Part shown: piece by piece, positions 1-6,787 of the stretch | Layout of the letters: every line of letters begins with the position of its first letter | Numbering within the stretch: position 1 is the stretch's first letter | From: Colwellia sp. | GTDB taxonomy: Bacteria; Pseudomonadota; Gammaproteobacteria; Enterobacterales; Alteromonadaceae | Length of the DNA stretch: 64,000 nt | NCBI RefSeq assembly: GCF_013214175.1 | Contig: NZ_JABSPA010000004.1 | Location: 1-64,000 of the forward strand | Direction of reading: 5' to 3' | Translations under genes and position numbers: made by a program | Notes under the pieces: model-generated | The model's database searches: none | What the model was told of the DNA's origin: nothing | What the model saw: only the letters and a program-made list of their open reading frames with translations

Positions 1-506
1 TTATCTTTGATTTTGCTGTTAATGTTGTTGCGTAGTAATAATGCTTTAAGCTGGTATTTAGCATCCTTTAAGTCTTTCATCGCCGTTTCTCGCGAGCGGG
101 ATAAGTCCCGTACGGCTTCATCCTCTGGCGCAGGAACATAAATGGGGGTTAACGCTTCTGATTTATGCAATTTAGCGAGTGTGAGCGCATCACGTTTGTC
201 CGTTTTAATACGTTCACCTGGTTTTTTAGGGATAAGCGAAGGCGCGATGACATAACAACAATGATGAAGACTGGTCAGTAAACGGTAAATCCAATAGCCA
301 CAAGGACCCGCTTCATAAACAAAATGCAGTGTCGCGTCAGGGTATTTTGATTGTAATTGTCTGGCGAGTTTCTTAAAGGCTGCTTTATTACTGAGAATTT
401 TACCTAAATGCGTTGATTTAGCACCACGTTGGTCTTCGATGTAAGCCACTTCAGTAAATGTTTTATGAGTATCTAAGCCAATGAAAAGTATGTTATGTTT
501 TATCAT
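1..506 (-). CDS. IS110-family transposase, 3' part cut by window edge
   Basis: DEDD-type recombinase of an IS110/IS1111 element. Reading leftwards from the ATG at 506 gives about 168 codons with no stop before the window edge, so the C-terminal serine-containing domain lies outside. The N-terminal RuvC-like DEDD domain is recognisable: GLDTHK near residue 10 holds the first Asp, YEAGPCGYW near residue 66 holds the Glu, and KTDKRDA near residue 103 holds the last acidic pair. These elements excise as a circle and insert without classical inverted repeats, guided by a structured RNA from their non-coding end. The gene points away from the cassette array and stands between the cassettes and any integrase further left. 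The family is secure; the exact IS is not identifiable here. Confidence 0.9.
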   Translation of the reverse strand, partial: MIKHNILFIGLDTHKTFTEVAYIEDQRGAKSTHLGKILSNKAAFKKLARQLQSKYPDATLHFVYEAGPCGYWIYRLLTSLHHCCYVIAPSLIPKKPGERIKTDKRDALTLAKLHKSEALTPIYVPAPEDEAVRDLSRSRETAMKDLKDAKYQLKALLLRNNINSKIKD

Positions 507-600
507 GCTAGCCTCTGTTTTATATTGTTGACACATATATTATGGCTCTGGTTTGTAAAACTAACCCACGGTCAGAGGCTAGCACCTCGTGGGGAGTCAT
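507..600 (-). ncRNA. Structured non-coding end of the IS110 element, possible bridge RNA
   Basis: The stretch upstream of the transposase start is strongly structured. GCTAGCCTCTG (507-517) is repeated in inverted form at 573-583, and CCCACG (565-570) pairs with CGTGGG (588-593); the two pairings compete for the same bases. IS110-group elements carry their guide (bridge) RNA upstream of the recombinase gene, so this is the expected place. The base pairing is seen directly; the RNA assignment is inference, and the outer boundary of the element could not be fixed. Confidence 0.4.
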
Positions 601-649
601 TGTGTCTAGTTGCTTTGATAATTTCTAGTCAATATGAATAAGGATATCC

Positions 650-1150
650 ATGAAAATAAAGTTCGATAAGTTATGGGATAACTACCCTGATGATTCTCCA
701 TGTAATACAACCGATTTTAAAAATCAGTGTGCTATTAAAGTTGGAACTGCACTTTCAAAATGTGGAGTAAAAACTACTAATTTAGTTTCAATAAACCGCC
801 ATTGTTGGCACCATAAAGGCTCTGATGGACATGTATTATCAGCGGAAGAGCTTGCGGCAGGTTTAAACAAGTTTAGGATTACTGGAATTAACTCTTCGAT
901 TGAAATTAAAGGAAAAGACTTTAAAACCAAACTATCAGGTAAAAAAGGTATCATATTTTTTAAAGACTACTGGATGCGTACCGTAGATAAACCTGATAGA
1001 CCTACTGGTGATCACATTGATCTTTGGAATGGGTCCAGACTTACAGATTGGAAAACATGGATAAGAATCCAGTTTGGCCTGGTCATTCCTGAAGTATGGT
1101 CAGACTTGGAAAAATCTAAAAAAATATTATTTTGGGAGATAAAGGATTGA
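650..1150 (+). CDS. Tae4-like peptidoglycan amidase (T6SS-type effector) in an integron cassette
   Basis: Predicted cysteine amidase of the type VI secretion effector family Tae4, which cuts the gamma-D-glutamyl-mDAP bond of peptidoglycan in the periplasm of target cells. The 166-aa protein has the family landmarks: FKNQCAIKVGTAL with the catalytic Cys27, GKKGIIFF near residue 98, and GDHIDLWNG with His122. An Asp stands 11 residues after that His (Asp133), the same spacing as I recall for the Salmonella enzyme. There is no signal peptide, as expected for a T6SS cargo. It is the first cassette gene after the IS110 element and overlaps the next small membrane gene, its probable immunity partner. 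Family call is by motif recognition; activity and secretion are inferred. Confidence 0.8.
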   Translation: MKIKFDKLWDNYPDDSPCNTTDFKNQCAIKVGTALSKCGVKTTNLVSINRHCWHHKGSDGHVLSAEELAAGLNKFRITGINSSIEIKGKDFKTKLSGKKGIIFFKDYWMRTVDKPDRPTGDHIDLWNGSRLTDWKTWIRIQFGLVIPEVWSDLEKSKKILFWEIKD

Positions 1151-1356
1151 AAATAATATTTTTCTCATTATTAGGTGCATTTACCTTTGGTGTTACCTGT
1201 ATTGCTATTACTTGGGGAATTGGTGCTTTATTCGGTCCGTTATACCAAGGAGAAGACGAGGCTAATAGGAATTTTGGGTATTTCTTAGTCGCATTTTCTG
1301 TTTTTGTAATAGCAGGTGCCGGTGCTGGTTTTTATTATGGTAAAAATCGCAACTAA
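1132..1356 (+). CDS. Small two-helix membrane protein, candidate immunity to the Tae4-like toxin
   Basis: About 70 residues with two hydrophobic helices (roughly residues 8-30 and 48-67), a short polar loop and a Lys/Arg-rich end. It overlaps the end of the amidase gene: TTG start at 1132 or 1147, amidase stop at 1148-1150, so the two are translationally coupled and travel in one cassette. Its stop (1354-1356) lies inside the attC. The known Tai4 immunity proteins are soluble periplasmic proteins of about 110 residues, and this does not look like one. The immunity role is therefore inferred only from position. An inner-membrane protein exposing a short periplasmic segment would be an unusual antitoxin for an amidase. 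Confidence 0.55.
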   Translation: MGDKGLKIIFFSLLGAFTFGVTCIAITWGIGALFGPLYQGEDEANRNFGYFLVAFSVFVIAGAGAGFYYGKNRN

Positions 1357-1448
1357 CAAGGCGTTCAAACGGAAAATTTACAGTTGGCTTTTTTCGTTCC
1401 TCAAAAATTTTAGCCAACTATAATTTTCCGCTTATGTAAGCGTTATAA
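1351..1448 (+). repeat. attC: Integron attC site 1
   Basis: VCR-like recombination site directly after the amidase/membrane cassette. It opens with AACTAACAAGGCG and closes with AAGCGTTATAA. The interior is an imperfect palindrome, with ACAGTTGGC on one arm and TAGCCAACT on the other. The bottom strand of such sites folds into the hairpin recognised by the integron integrase. Confidence 0.85.
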
Positions 1449-1472
1449 GTAATCAAAGGATTGGAGTCATGG

Positions 1473-1766
1473 ATGAATTTTAGAGCTTTTTCAATAAAAC
1501 GTTTTCTGGTTATATCTTTTATATTTAATCTGCCTCCAATATTGGCTATCACAAAAATCGGGTTATTATTTCTGCCTTTATTATTCTGGGTAAATATCCC
1601 CGTTTTGTGGACAGGTGTTGCAAAAGCTATGGGGGAAGCTCACTTCAAAATCGAAGAGTTTGGTGCGTTGCCCCAGTCAGTAACAGCGTATGTGGTTGTA
1701 ATTTCATTTTGGCTTTTGTTGGCAGGCTTAGTTACTTTAGTGACAAGTAAAATAAAACCAGAGTAA
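1473..1766 (+). CDS. Cassette-encoded membrane protein, function unknown
   Basis: About 97 residues with hydrophobic segments near residues 10-27, 29-48 and 71-90, and a short positively charged C-terminus, so probably three membrane passes in the inner membrane. I do not recognise a family. A TTG at 1461 is possible, but GGAG at 1463-1466 sits six bases ahead of the ATG at 1473, which I prefer. The gene fills its cassette almost completely and is followed within about 10 bases by an attC, as usual for cassettes. No function is proposed. Confidence 0.6.
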   Translation: MNFRAFSIKRFLVISFIFNLPPILAITKIGLLFLPLLFWVNIPVLWTGVAKAMGEAHFKIEEFGALPQSVTAYVVVISFWLLLAGLVTLVTSKIKPE

Positions 1767-1771
1767 ATTAC

Positions 1772-1875
1772 TTATAACAAGCGCATTAAGAACGGACACA
1801 TAACAGTTTGCTGTGTTTCGCTCCGCTCAACCATGTTAGCAAACTATTATTTAGCCGCTTATGCGGGCGTTAGAG
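1772..1875 (+). repeat. attC: Integron attC site 2
   Basis: Starts TTATAACAAGCGCATTAAG and ends GGGCGTTAGAG. The palindromic arms contain ACAGTTTGCTG and TTAGCAAAC, a slightly different arm sequence from site 1, with TTTCGCTCCGCTC in the middle. Same orientation as the other sites, so the cassettes read left to right. Confidence 0.85.
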
Positions 1876-1903
1876 TTTTTTCGAGTCGAGGATATAACTT
1901 TAT

Positions 1904-2191
1904 ATGGAGTCGAACATAAATAGCTACCTTCGCATAGCTATTGTTAATCACATTATATTTCTACTACTTGTTCCTCAAAGTCGGTGCGGGGAAATTATCA
2001 ATCAATGTAATGGAATTGAAGCCGGTGGGTTACTATTATTCTTTTTTTTATTATTACAAGCAGGCTTAGAACTTATAATTATCTCAGCATTTATTCTTTC
2101 TATGTCTAGTAAAACAATATTAAAAGCCACTCAACTTAATACAGCATTATTTTTTGTAACTTTATTGTTGGCTTTTAATGCAGTATTTTAA
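1904..2191 (+). CDS. Cassette-encoded membrane protein, copy 1 of an exact duplicate
   Basis: A 95-residue protein with three hydrophobic segments (about 10-24, 40-65 and 76-94) and two Cys in the loop between the first two; no family recognised. The ATG at 1904 follows a cassette leader that begins right at the attC core. The whole cassette, gene and flanks, recurs without a base difference 1339 bases to the right (gene at 3243-3530), so the two copies arose recently by integrase-mediated or homologous duplication. Function unknown. Confidence 0.6.
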   Translation: MESNINSYLRIAIVNHIIFLLLVPQSRCGEIINQCNGIEAGGLLLFFFLLLQAGLELIIISAFILSMSSKTILKATQLNTALFFVTLLLAFNAVF

Positions 2192-2193
2192 AA

Positions 2194-2292
2194 CTCTAAC
2201 AAGGCAATTAAACGGAAAATTTACAGTTGGCTGTTGTTCGTACCTCACACATTTTAGCCAACTGCAATTTGCCGCTTAAAACGGCGTTAGTT
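2194..2292 (+). repeat. attC: Integron attC site 3
   Basis: Starts CTCTAACAAGGCAATTAAAC and ends ACGGCGTTAGTT, with ACAGTTGGCTG and TAGCCAACTGC as the palindromic arms. Its first 27 bases equal the truncated attC at 3533-3559, because both follow copies of the same cassette. Confidence 0.85.
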
Positions 2293-2573
2293 GCCCGCAC
2301 TAAATGAGTTTAATTTATTTTGCTTGTTCAGTGCTTAACACGTAGTTTCGTGTCTGGTTCAATCTTTGGTTTGGCAATGGAAGTGCCGCTACAATCACTC
2401 TTCCTCTTTGCCCAATCCAGTTTTCGCCTTTCACAGTTTTAAGATCAAATTAGCTTTAGTTTATAAGGCTCAAATTCTAGTTTTTGTGTGTAGTACGGGA
2501 GTGTTTTTTGATTCTTCCGTCTATCCCCTAAATATGATAACTTGTTGCTTCTGTTGTGCTTTTAAATATCAGC
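2293..2573. other. Probable non-coding integron cassette
   Basis: About 280 bases between two attC sites with no convincing gene. A 74-codon plus-strand frame (2366-2590) runs through it, but it starts without a ribosome binding site, is rich in Phe, Cys and His in no pattern, and reads on into the attC. Gene-less cassettes are common in VCR-type arrays and can carry promoters or small RNAs. I see nothing that decides between these. Confidence 0.5.
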
Positions 2574-2675
2574 AACTAACAAGGCAATAAAAAGGGACAC
2601 GCAACAGTTGGCTGCGTTTCGCTACGCTTCACATTTTAGCCAACTATTACTTAGCCCGTTATTGGGGCGTTAGCT
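2574..2675 (+). repeat. attC: Integron attC site 4
   Basis: Starts AACTAACAAGGCAATAAAA and ends TTGGGGCGTTAGCT. The arms are CAACAGTTGGCTGCG and TTTTAGCCAACTATT, separated by TTTCGCTACGCTTCAC. It closes the preceding gene-less cassette. Confidence 0.85.
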
Positions 2676-2697
2676 TTAAAATAAAAGGTAGAGTAGA

Positions 2698-3144
2698 TTG
2701 AGATTTATAATTGTAATATTAATATTGTTAAGTGCGGGTTGTTCTACAATTGGCGAGCCATTTTCTTTAGCCGTACCACCCAAGGAAGATAAAGCACTAG
2801 TCTATTTGTTTAGAGATAACATATCTCAAGGGGGAGCATCTAGGAGTCACTTTAAAATAGATGGAGACCCTATCATGTCCATATGGAATAGCGGTTATAC
2901 ATGGGTTCATTTAACAGAAGGCATACATACTTTTGAAAGTAGTGCGATAAATGATACGTTTACTATTCCATTAGTTCTAGAAAAAGGAAAAACTTACTAT
3001 TTAGGCGTAAATCAAGATCGGTATAGTTATTTCGTTGCTAATGTTTTTAAACAATACGAAGAAAAAGAAGCTTTAGAAATACTAAAGGGATGTAACTACG
3101 TTGTCATTCCAAATAAAGCTAACAAGCCAATCAAGCAGGACTAA
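2698..3144 (+). CDS. Cassette-encoded lipoprotein, DUF2846-like
   Basis: A 148-residue predicted lipoprotein: a hydrophobic N-terminus followed by the lipobox LLSAGC near residue 15, so it should be lipidated and held in the inner or outer membrane. The mature part (ALVYLFRDN, a TWVHLTEGIHTF stretch, GKTYYLGV) resembles the DUF2846 family of small lipoproteins of unknown function. Translation starts at a TTG (2698) behind AAAAGG at 2682-2687. The last seven codons read into the following attC, which begins at 3117, so the recombination site contributes the protein's C-terminus. The family call is moderate; no role can be proposed. Confidence 0.65.
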   Translation: MRFIIVILILLSAGCSTIGEPFSLAVPPKEDKALVYLFRDNISQGGASRSHFKIDGDPIMSIWNSGYTWVHLTEGIHTFESSAINDTFTIPLVLEKGKTYYLGVNQDRYSYFVANVFKQYEEKEALEILKGCNYVVIPNKANKPIKQD

Positions 3145-3214
3145 AAACAGTTTGCTGTTGTCGTTCCTCAACATATTAGCAAACAATTTTTAGCCCCTTA
3201 TTGGGGCGTTAGAG
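3117..3214 (+). repeat. attC: Integron attC site 5, overlapping the preceding gene
   Basis: Starts AGCTAACAAGCCAATCAAG and ends GGGGCGTTAGAG, with ACAGTTTGCTG and ATTAGCAAAC as arms. It begins about 27 bases before the stop codon of the lipoprotein gene, so gene and site overlap. Confidence 0.8.
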
Positions 3215-3242
3215 TTTTTTCGAGTCGAGGATATAACTTTAT

Positions 3243-3530
3243 ATGGAGTCGAACATAAATAGCTACCTTCGCATAGCTATTGTTAATCACATTATATTTC
3301 TACTACTTGTTCCTCAAAGTCGGTGCGGGGAAATTATCAATCAATGTAATGGAATTGAAGCCGGTGGGTTACTATTATTCTTTTTTTTATTATTACAAGC
3401 AGGCTTAGAACTTATAATTATCTCAGCATTTATTCTTTCTATGTCTAGTAAAACAATATTAAAAGCCACTCAACTTAATACAGCATTATTTTTTGTAACT
3501 TTATTGTTGGCTTTTAATGCAGTATTTTAA
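3243..3530 (+). CDS. Cassette-encoded membrane protein, copy 2 of an exact duplicate
   Basis: Identical in every base to the gene at 1904-2191, including its leader. The identical stretch runs from about 3206 to 3559, where an IS3-family element begins. Duplicate cassettes need two attC-mediated insertions or unequal crossing over. The absence of any substitution shows it was recent or is kept uniform by recombination. The encoded 95-residue protein is predicted to cross the membrane three times; no family was recognised. Confidence 0.6.
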   Translation: MESNINSYLRIAIVNHIIFLLLVPQSRCGEIINQCNGIEAGGLLLFFFLLLQAGLELIIISAFILSMSSKTILKATQLNTALFFVTLLLAFNAVF

Positions 3531-3532
3531 AA

Positions 3533-3558
3533 CTCTAACAAGGCAATTAAACGGAAAA
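3533..3558 (+). repeat. attC: attC remnant truncated by an insertion sequence
   Basis: Only the first arm of an attC remains (CTCTAACAAGGCAATTAAAC and a few more bases), identical to the start of site 3. The IS begins at 3559, and beyond its right end only GAGTTTT, the sequence that follows the core in other sites, is left. The middle and right arm of the attC are gone. Confidence 0.7.
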
Positions 3559-3612
3559 TGATCTTACCCCGCTTTAACGGACACCAAAATATAACTAAAG
3601 ATGAGGTGTTCT

Positions 3613-4002
3613 ATGCCAAAGTACAACAATCCAAGACGAACTTGGAAGTATTCAAATGAGTTCAAAGTCAACGCTGTTCAACTTAGTTTCGTTGTTGGCG
3701 TCACAATCAAATCCGTCGCACTAAAGCTCGACATCCACCCGTTCATGCTGTCACGATGGCGAAAAGAATATCGCGAAGGAATTATTGTGGCTGATAAACG
3801 TAAAAAAGTAGCAGGCCAATCGAAAGCAAAAAAGTAGCAGGACAATCGAAAGCAAAAAAAACAACTTACCAACGAACAAAAACTTGAGCGTGAAAATAAA
3901 CAGCTTAAGGAGGAGTTGTACGTGCTAAAAAAGTGGCAACGGTTTCTTGCCGAGGAACATCAGGACGATATAAATTTATCGAAAAACTCAGAGTCGAAGT
4001 AA
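3613..4002 (+). pseudogene. IS3-family orfA with an in-frame stop made by a 26-bp tandem duplication
   Basis: OrfA is the helix-turn-helix DNA-binding half of the transposase (YSNEFKVNAVQLS, then SVALKLDIHPFMLSRW). The frame from the ATG at 3613 (or 3601) hits TAG at 3835. That stop lies in the second copy of a 26-bp direct repeat (period 3808 to 3834). Past it, the same frame reads on through a leucine-zipper-like stretch (LTNEQKLERENKQLKEEL) to TAA at 4000-4002, passing the slippery heptamer at 3927. The stop therefore separates the start from the frameshift site, and full OrfAB cannot be made without readthrough. The copy is probably inactive, unless truncated OrfA plus OrfB suffice. Confidence 0.75.
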
Positions 4003-4820
4003 GTGTTAGGTCATTAATTAATTTACTTGGTGTATCCAAAAGTGGGTATTACGATTGGAGAAATCGTCAACCTAGCGCACGTGAAATTAAGGATGATGAG
4101 TTGAAGGTTAAAATTCAACAAATCTTCAACGACAACAAAGGACGATACGGTAGTCCTCGCATTTTTAAGGCATTACAAAAGCAAGGGTACAACATAGGTA
4201 AAAAACGCGTAGAACGTTTATATCGTGCACTTGGCCTGGTCGCTAGAGTGATGCGCGTGACTACACGTTCGGCTGCTTATAAACGTTTCCTGGTTACCGG
4301 AAAAAATTTACGTCCAGAAGGAGATGTACCTCAGGCGGTAAATAAAGTGTGGGTTGCCGATGTTACTTATTTAAAAGTGAGAGGCGTATGGCGGTATTTA
4401 TCAGTGATAATGGATCTATATTCACGACGTATTATTAGTTGGAGCTTAGATAAGAACAGAACAATGGACGTAACAAAACGCACGTTACAAAATGCCATTA
4501 AAAAGAGAAAGCCAGAAGGGAATTTAATGCTACATACTGATAGAGGTGTTGAATATCGTGGTCAGGTCTATCAAAAAGCATTGAAACGAAATGGGATAGT
4601 TCATAGCTTGAGTCGAGCAGGAAAGTGTACGGACAATGCTCACATGGAGTCATTTTTCCATTCAATGAAAACGGAAGTTATTCGTGGTAATGACTTTAAA
4701 AGTGATGCACAGTTACGTGGAACACTTGGCAGTTATATTAACAAATACTACAATGCGACGAGGATGCATTCTGGTATAAATTATTGCTCACCAATAGAAT
4801 ATGAAGCAATAGCAGCGTGA
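3933..4820 (+). CDS. IS3-family transposase OrfB (DDE integrase domain)
   Basis: A 295-codon frame in -1 phase to orfA, entered at the A-AAA-AAG heptamer (3927-3933); the GTG at 3933 is only a formal start. It contains the HTH_21 segment (GRYGSPRIFKALQKQG, about residues 69-84) and an rve catalytic core. The catalytic Asp residues are in VWVADVTYLK (near 140) and HTDRGVEY (near 202), and the Glu is in AHMESFF. The gene itself looks intact. With orfA interrupted it may survive only as a passenger. Confidence 0.9.
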   Translation: MATVSCRGTSGRYKFIEKLRVEVSVRSLINLLGVSKSGYYDWRNRQPSAREIKDDELKVKIQQIFNDNKGRYGSPRIFKALQKQGYNIGKKRVERLYRALGLVARVMRVTTRSAAYKRFLVTGKNLRPEGDVPQAVNKVWVADVTYLKVRGVWRYLSVIMDLYSRRIISWSLDKNRTMDVTKRTLQNAIKKRKPEGNLMLHTDRGVEYRGQVYQKALKRNGIVHSLSRAGKCTDNAHMESFFHSMKTEVIRGNDFKSDAQLRGTLGSYINKYYNATRMHSGINYCSPIEYEAIAA

Positions 4821-4865
4821 AACAAAATGTGTCCGTTTTATCGGGGGAAGATCAGAGTTTTAATT

Positions 4866-5111
4866 ATGGATGATTCGAAAACTGAAAATATTTATTGGAG
4901 ATTTATAAAGTTTGTAATTTCAATTTCTCTATCAATAGCATTACTTGAGCTTTCTGGTGTGGATGCAACTAAAGCTAATATAGTTTCTTTCGAAAAGTTT
5001 TCATTTTCAATATTAATTCTACTTTCAGTTTGCTTATATACTTTTGATAATATGCTTAAAAGTATCGCCAAGTGGTTTAATAAAAAATGTAAAACATTCT
5101 TGAGTAATTAA
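4866..5111 (+). CDS. Cassette-encoded small membrane protein, function unknown
   Basis: An 81-residue protein with two hydrophobic segments (about 10-28 and 43-60) and a lysine-rich C-terminus, so probably a two-pass inner-membrane protein. The frame is open back into the insertion sequence (to 4827), but the first sensible start is the ATG at 4866, 11 bases after the IS end. Its original upstream leader and attC core were lost when the IS arrived, so expression may now depend on the IS. No family recognised. Confidence 0.5.
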   Translation: MDDSKTENIYWRFIKFVISISLSIALLELSGVDATKANIVSFEKFSFSILILLSVCLYTFDNMLKSIAKWFNKKCKTFLSN

Positions 5112-5113
5112 AA

Positions 5114-5215
5114 ATATAACAAGAAAATCAACAAGGACTCGTAACAGTTGGCTACGTTTCGATTCGCTACACAATTATAGCCAGCCATTTTTAGCCGCTT
5201 AGCAAAGCGTTATAA
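5114..5215 (+). repeat. attC: Integron attC site 6
   Basis: Starts ATATAACAAGAAAATCAACA and ends AAAGCGTTATAA. The arms are AACAGTTGGCTACG and TTATAGCCAGCC, around TTTCGATTCGCTAC. Confidence 0.85.
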
Positions 5216-5230
5216 GTAAAGGATATTACT

Positions 5231-5641
5231 GTGCTACATAAATTTTTTATTATTTGTTTTCTGTTTACATTGCTTAGTGGGTGTAATGACGACGATATCC
5301 CCCCCATTTCTCTGGAAGACTTTGAGCAAGAAGTAATTAATGTAGCAGGTACACAAGCTATTGATTGCGGTAAAGTTGATATCAACGAGTCTTCATTAGC
5401 GGTTAATACATGTATTTCAGACTCATATATTCTTAACACACCGTTCTATTCTTTTTATATGGTAGAGGGCGTTGACTCTACTGTTGCTTACGCAGTCACG
5501 ATGGATGTAAATGGTGTAGTTCTGTATTGGTCTTACGATAGTTTTGACGGAGGTCAAATTTCTTCAAGAGTTTGCGAAGACCCAAGTGCAACATCTGAAC
5601 TTACGGGTGCACACACTGATGTATTTAATTGCACCGAGTAG
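5231..5641 (+). CDS. Cassette-encoded lipoprotein, function unknown
   Basis: A 136-residue predicted lipoprotein: hydrophobic N-terminus, then LLSGC near residue 18, then an acidic NDDD stretch that may favour inner-membrane retention. The mature part contains four Cys (near 47, 61, 118 and 133) that could form two disulfides in the periplasm. Start is GTG at 5231, 16 bases after the attC core. No family recognised. It shares its cassette with the membrane protein gene at 5678, since no attC lies between them. Confidence 0.6.
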   Translation: MLHKFFIICFLFTLLSGCNDDDIPPISLEDFEQEVINVAGTQAIDCGKVDINESSLAVNTCISDSYILNTPFYSFYMVEGVDSTVAYAVTMDVNGVVLYWSYDSFDGGQISSRVCEDPSATSELTGAHTDVFNCTE

Positions 5642-5677
5642 TTTACGTATAAAAAGCTGTTAAATTAGGGTCCGATT

Positions 5678-6049
5678 ATGAGTATATTGATAATTGTTTT
5701 TGGACTGTTAATGCTTTTAGCTGGAATGTCACTCATTACTAATCCTGAAATTATAATCAAGATGCTGAGAGACAATGCTGATAAGCTTTGGTTGCATATA
5801 GGTGCTGTTGCAGTACGGCTATTGCTCGGAGCCCTACTTATATATCAGGCTAGTATTTCAAAGTTTCCTGTAACAATGGAAGTCATTGGCTGGATAGCCA
5901 TTTTCGCAGCAATAATTTTTACTATTATAGGTCGCAATAATTTTAAACGTTTAATATCATGGGCATTCTCGTTAGTGGAACCCTTTGGTCGTATCGGTGG
6001 TGTTCTAGCGATATGCTTTGGCTTTTTCCTAATCTATGCATTTGTATAA
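5678..6049 (+). CDS. Cassette-encoded four-helix membrane protein, function unknown
   Basis: A 123-residue protein with four hydrophobic segments (about 3-22, 42-60, 69-86 and 105-122), a compact DoxX-like layout, but no diagnostic motif that I can name. It lies 36 bases after the lipoprotein gene in the same two-gene cassette. The degenerate attC follows directly. Function unknown. Confidence 0.6.
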   Translation: MSILIIVFGLLMLLAGMSLITNPEIIIKMLRDNADKLWLHIGAVAVRLLLGALLIYQASISKFPVTMEVIGWIAIFAAIIFTIIGRNNFKRLISWAFSLVEPFGRIGGVLAICFGFFLIYAFV

Positions 6050-6054
6050 AGGCA

Positions 6055-6150
6055 GCATAACAAGCGCATTAAGACCGAACGCGTAACAGTTGGCTACGTT
6101 TCGCTTCGCCACACAATTTTAGCCAACGATTACTTAGCAGTGAATTAGAC
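6055..6150 (+). repeat. attC: Degenerate terminal attC of the cassette array
   Basis: The left half is a normal VCR-like site (GCATAACAAGCGCATTAAG, AACAGTTGGCTACG, TTTTAGCCAACG). The right end reads CAGTGAATTAGAC instead of the GCCGCTTA...GCGTTAGRY seen in the other sites: the core GTT has become ATT and the R'-L' arm has decayed. This suggests a site at the old, distal end of the array that no longer recombines. Confidence 0.7.
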
Positions 6151-6178
6151 ACATTAAACTTTAAAAGGATTAATTAAA

Positions 6179-6664
6179 GTGCTAAATACCTTAGAGACAA
6201 AACAACTCAAACCAGAGTTATCAAAACCCTTAAATAAACTCGTATTATTGACCTTTTTACTGGTGATTGCTTATTTTGGATATGAAAAGTATGTATTTCA
6301 TAAAGCTGAGCAAACAGAAACCACGGTGCTAATTTTATCCCCTCAAGTTAATGATATTTATTTTTTAGACTTCAGATCACTCAGTGATAAATTACAACGA
6401 AAAAACAAATATAAATTAGCTAAAATTGTACGTGTTAGTGATGATAACGTAGCCATAGTTTATGGAAGGGTTTTCTATCAATGGCAATATTCAGTGGTAA
6501 ATAGCATTCAGTATGGTGATTTAAGTAATGATGATTATTTTATGCTACTACCCGAATATATTCCCTTTAGTAAAATTAAAGAAATGAGGGGTAATGGCGC
6601 TATTTATTTAGTTAAACGACCTATGCAAAATAAACTCTATGGTAATTTTGTAATGTCCGAATAA
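6179..6664 (+). CDS. Single-pass membrane-anchored protein, function unknown
   Basis: A 161-residue protein with one hydrophobic segment (about residues 22-40) after a short cytoplasmic N-terminus and a soluble remainder rich in beta-prone residues, probably periplasmic. Start is GTG at 6179 behind AAAAGG (6162-6167). It follows the degenerate attC and has no attC of its own until a fragment near 6762, so it is probably a fossilised cassette gene. No family recognised. Confidence 0.55.
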   Translation: MLNTLETKQLKPELSKPLNKLVLLTFLLVIAYFGYEKYVFHKAEQTETTVLILSPQVNDIYFLDFRSLSDKLQRKNKYKLAKIVRVSDDNVAIVYGRVFYQWQYSVVNSIQYGDLSNDDYFMLLPEYIPFSKIKEMRGNGAIYLVKRPMQNKLYGNFVMSE

Positions 6665-6761
6665 ACTAACCTAACCAATGGCTATACTGTCATAAAATCC
6701 CCCTATGCCCAGTGAGTTTTGGTACATAAGGTGTTTAATTGGCTTTAAATATAGTGCAAAA

Positions 6762-6783
6762 TAACAAGACAATTAAACGAGGA
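6762..6783 (+). repeat. attC left-arm relic
   Basis: TAACAAGACAATTAAACGAG matches the opening of attC sites 3 and 4 but is not followed by the second arm. A secreted-protein gene begins five bases later. Likely the scar of a deletion or a decayed site. Confidence 0.45.
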
Positions 6784-6787
6784 TCAC

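Larger units (their letters stand above)
3559..4854 (+). mobile_element. IS3-family insertion sequence with 26-bp inverted repeats
   Basis: A 1296-bp element bounded by imperfect 26-bp inverted repeats: TGATCTTACCCCGCTTTAAC... at 3559-3584 and its counterpart ending ...GGGGGAAGATCA at 4829-4854. It carries orfA and orfB with an A-AAA-AAG slippery heptamer at 3927-3933 for the -1 frameshift that makes the OrfAB transposase. No short target duplication is visible: the left flank is GGAAAA, the right flank GAGTTTT. The interrupted attC has lost its middle, so the insertion was accompanied by a deletion. Confidence 0.9.

Noticed and set aside
2366..2590. 74-codon open frame between attC sites 3 and 4
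   Set aside because: No ribosome binding site, odd composition and it reads into the attC; treated as a gene-less cassette.
4827..4865. 5' extension of the 81-aa cassette gene into the IS
   Set aside because: Starts inside the terminal repeat of the IS; the ATG at 4866 is the first natural start.
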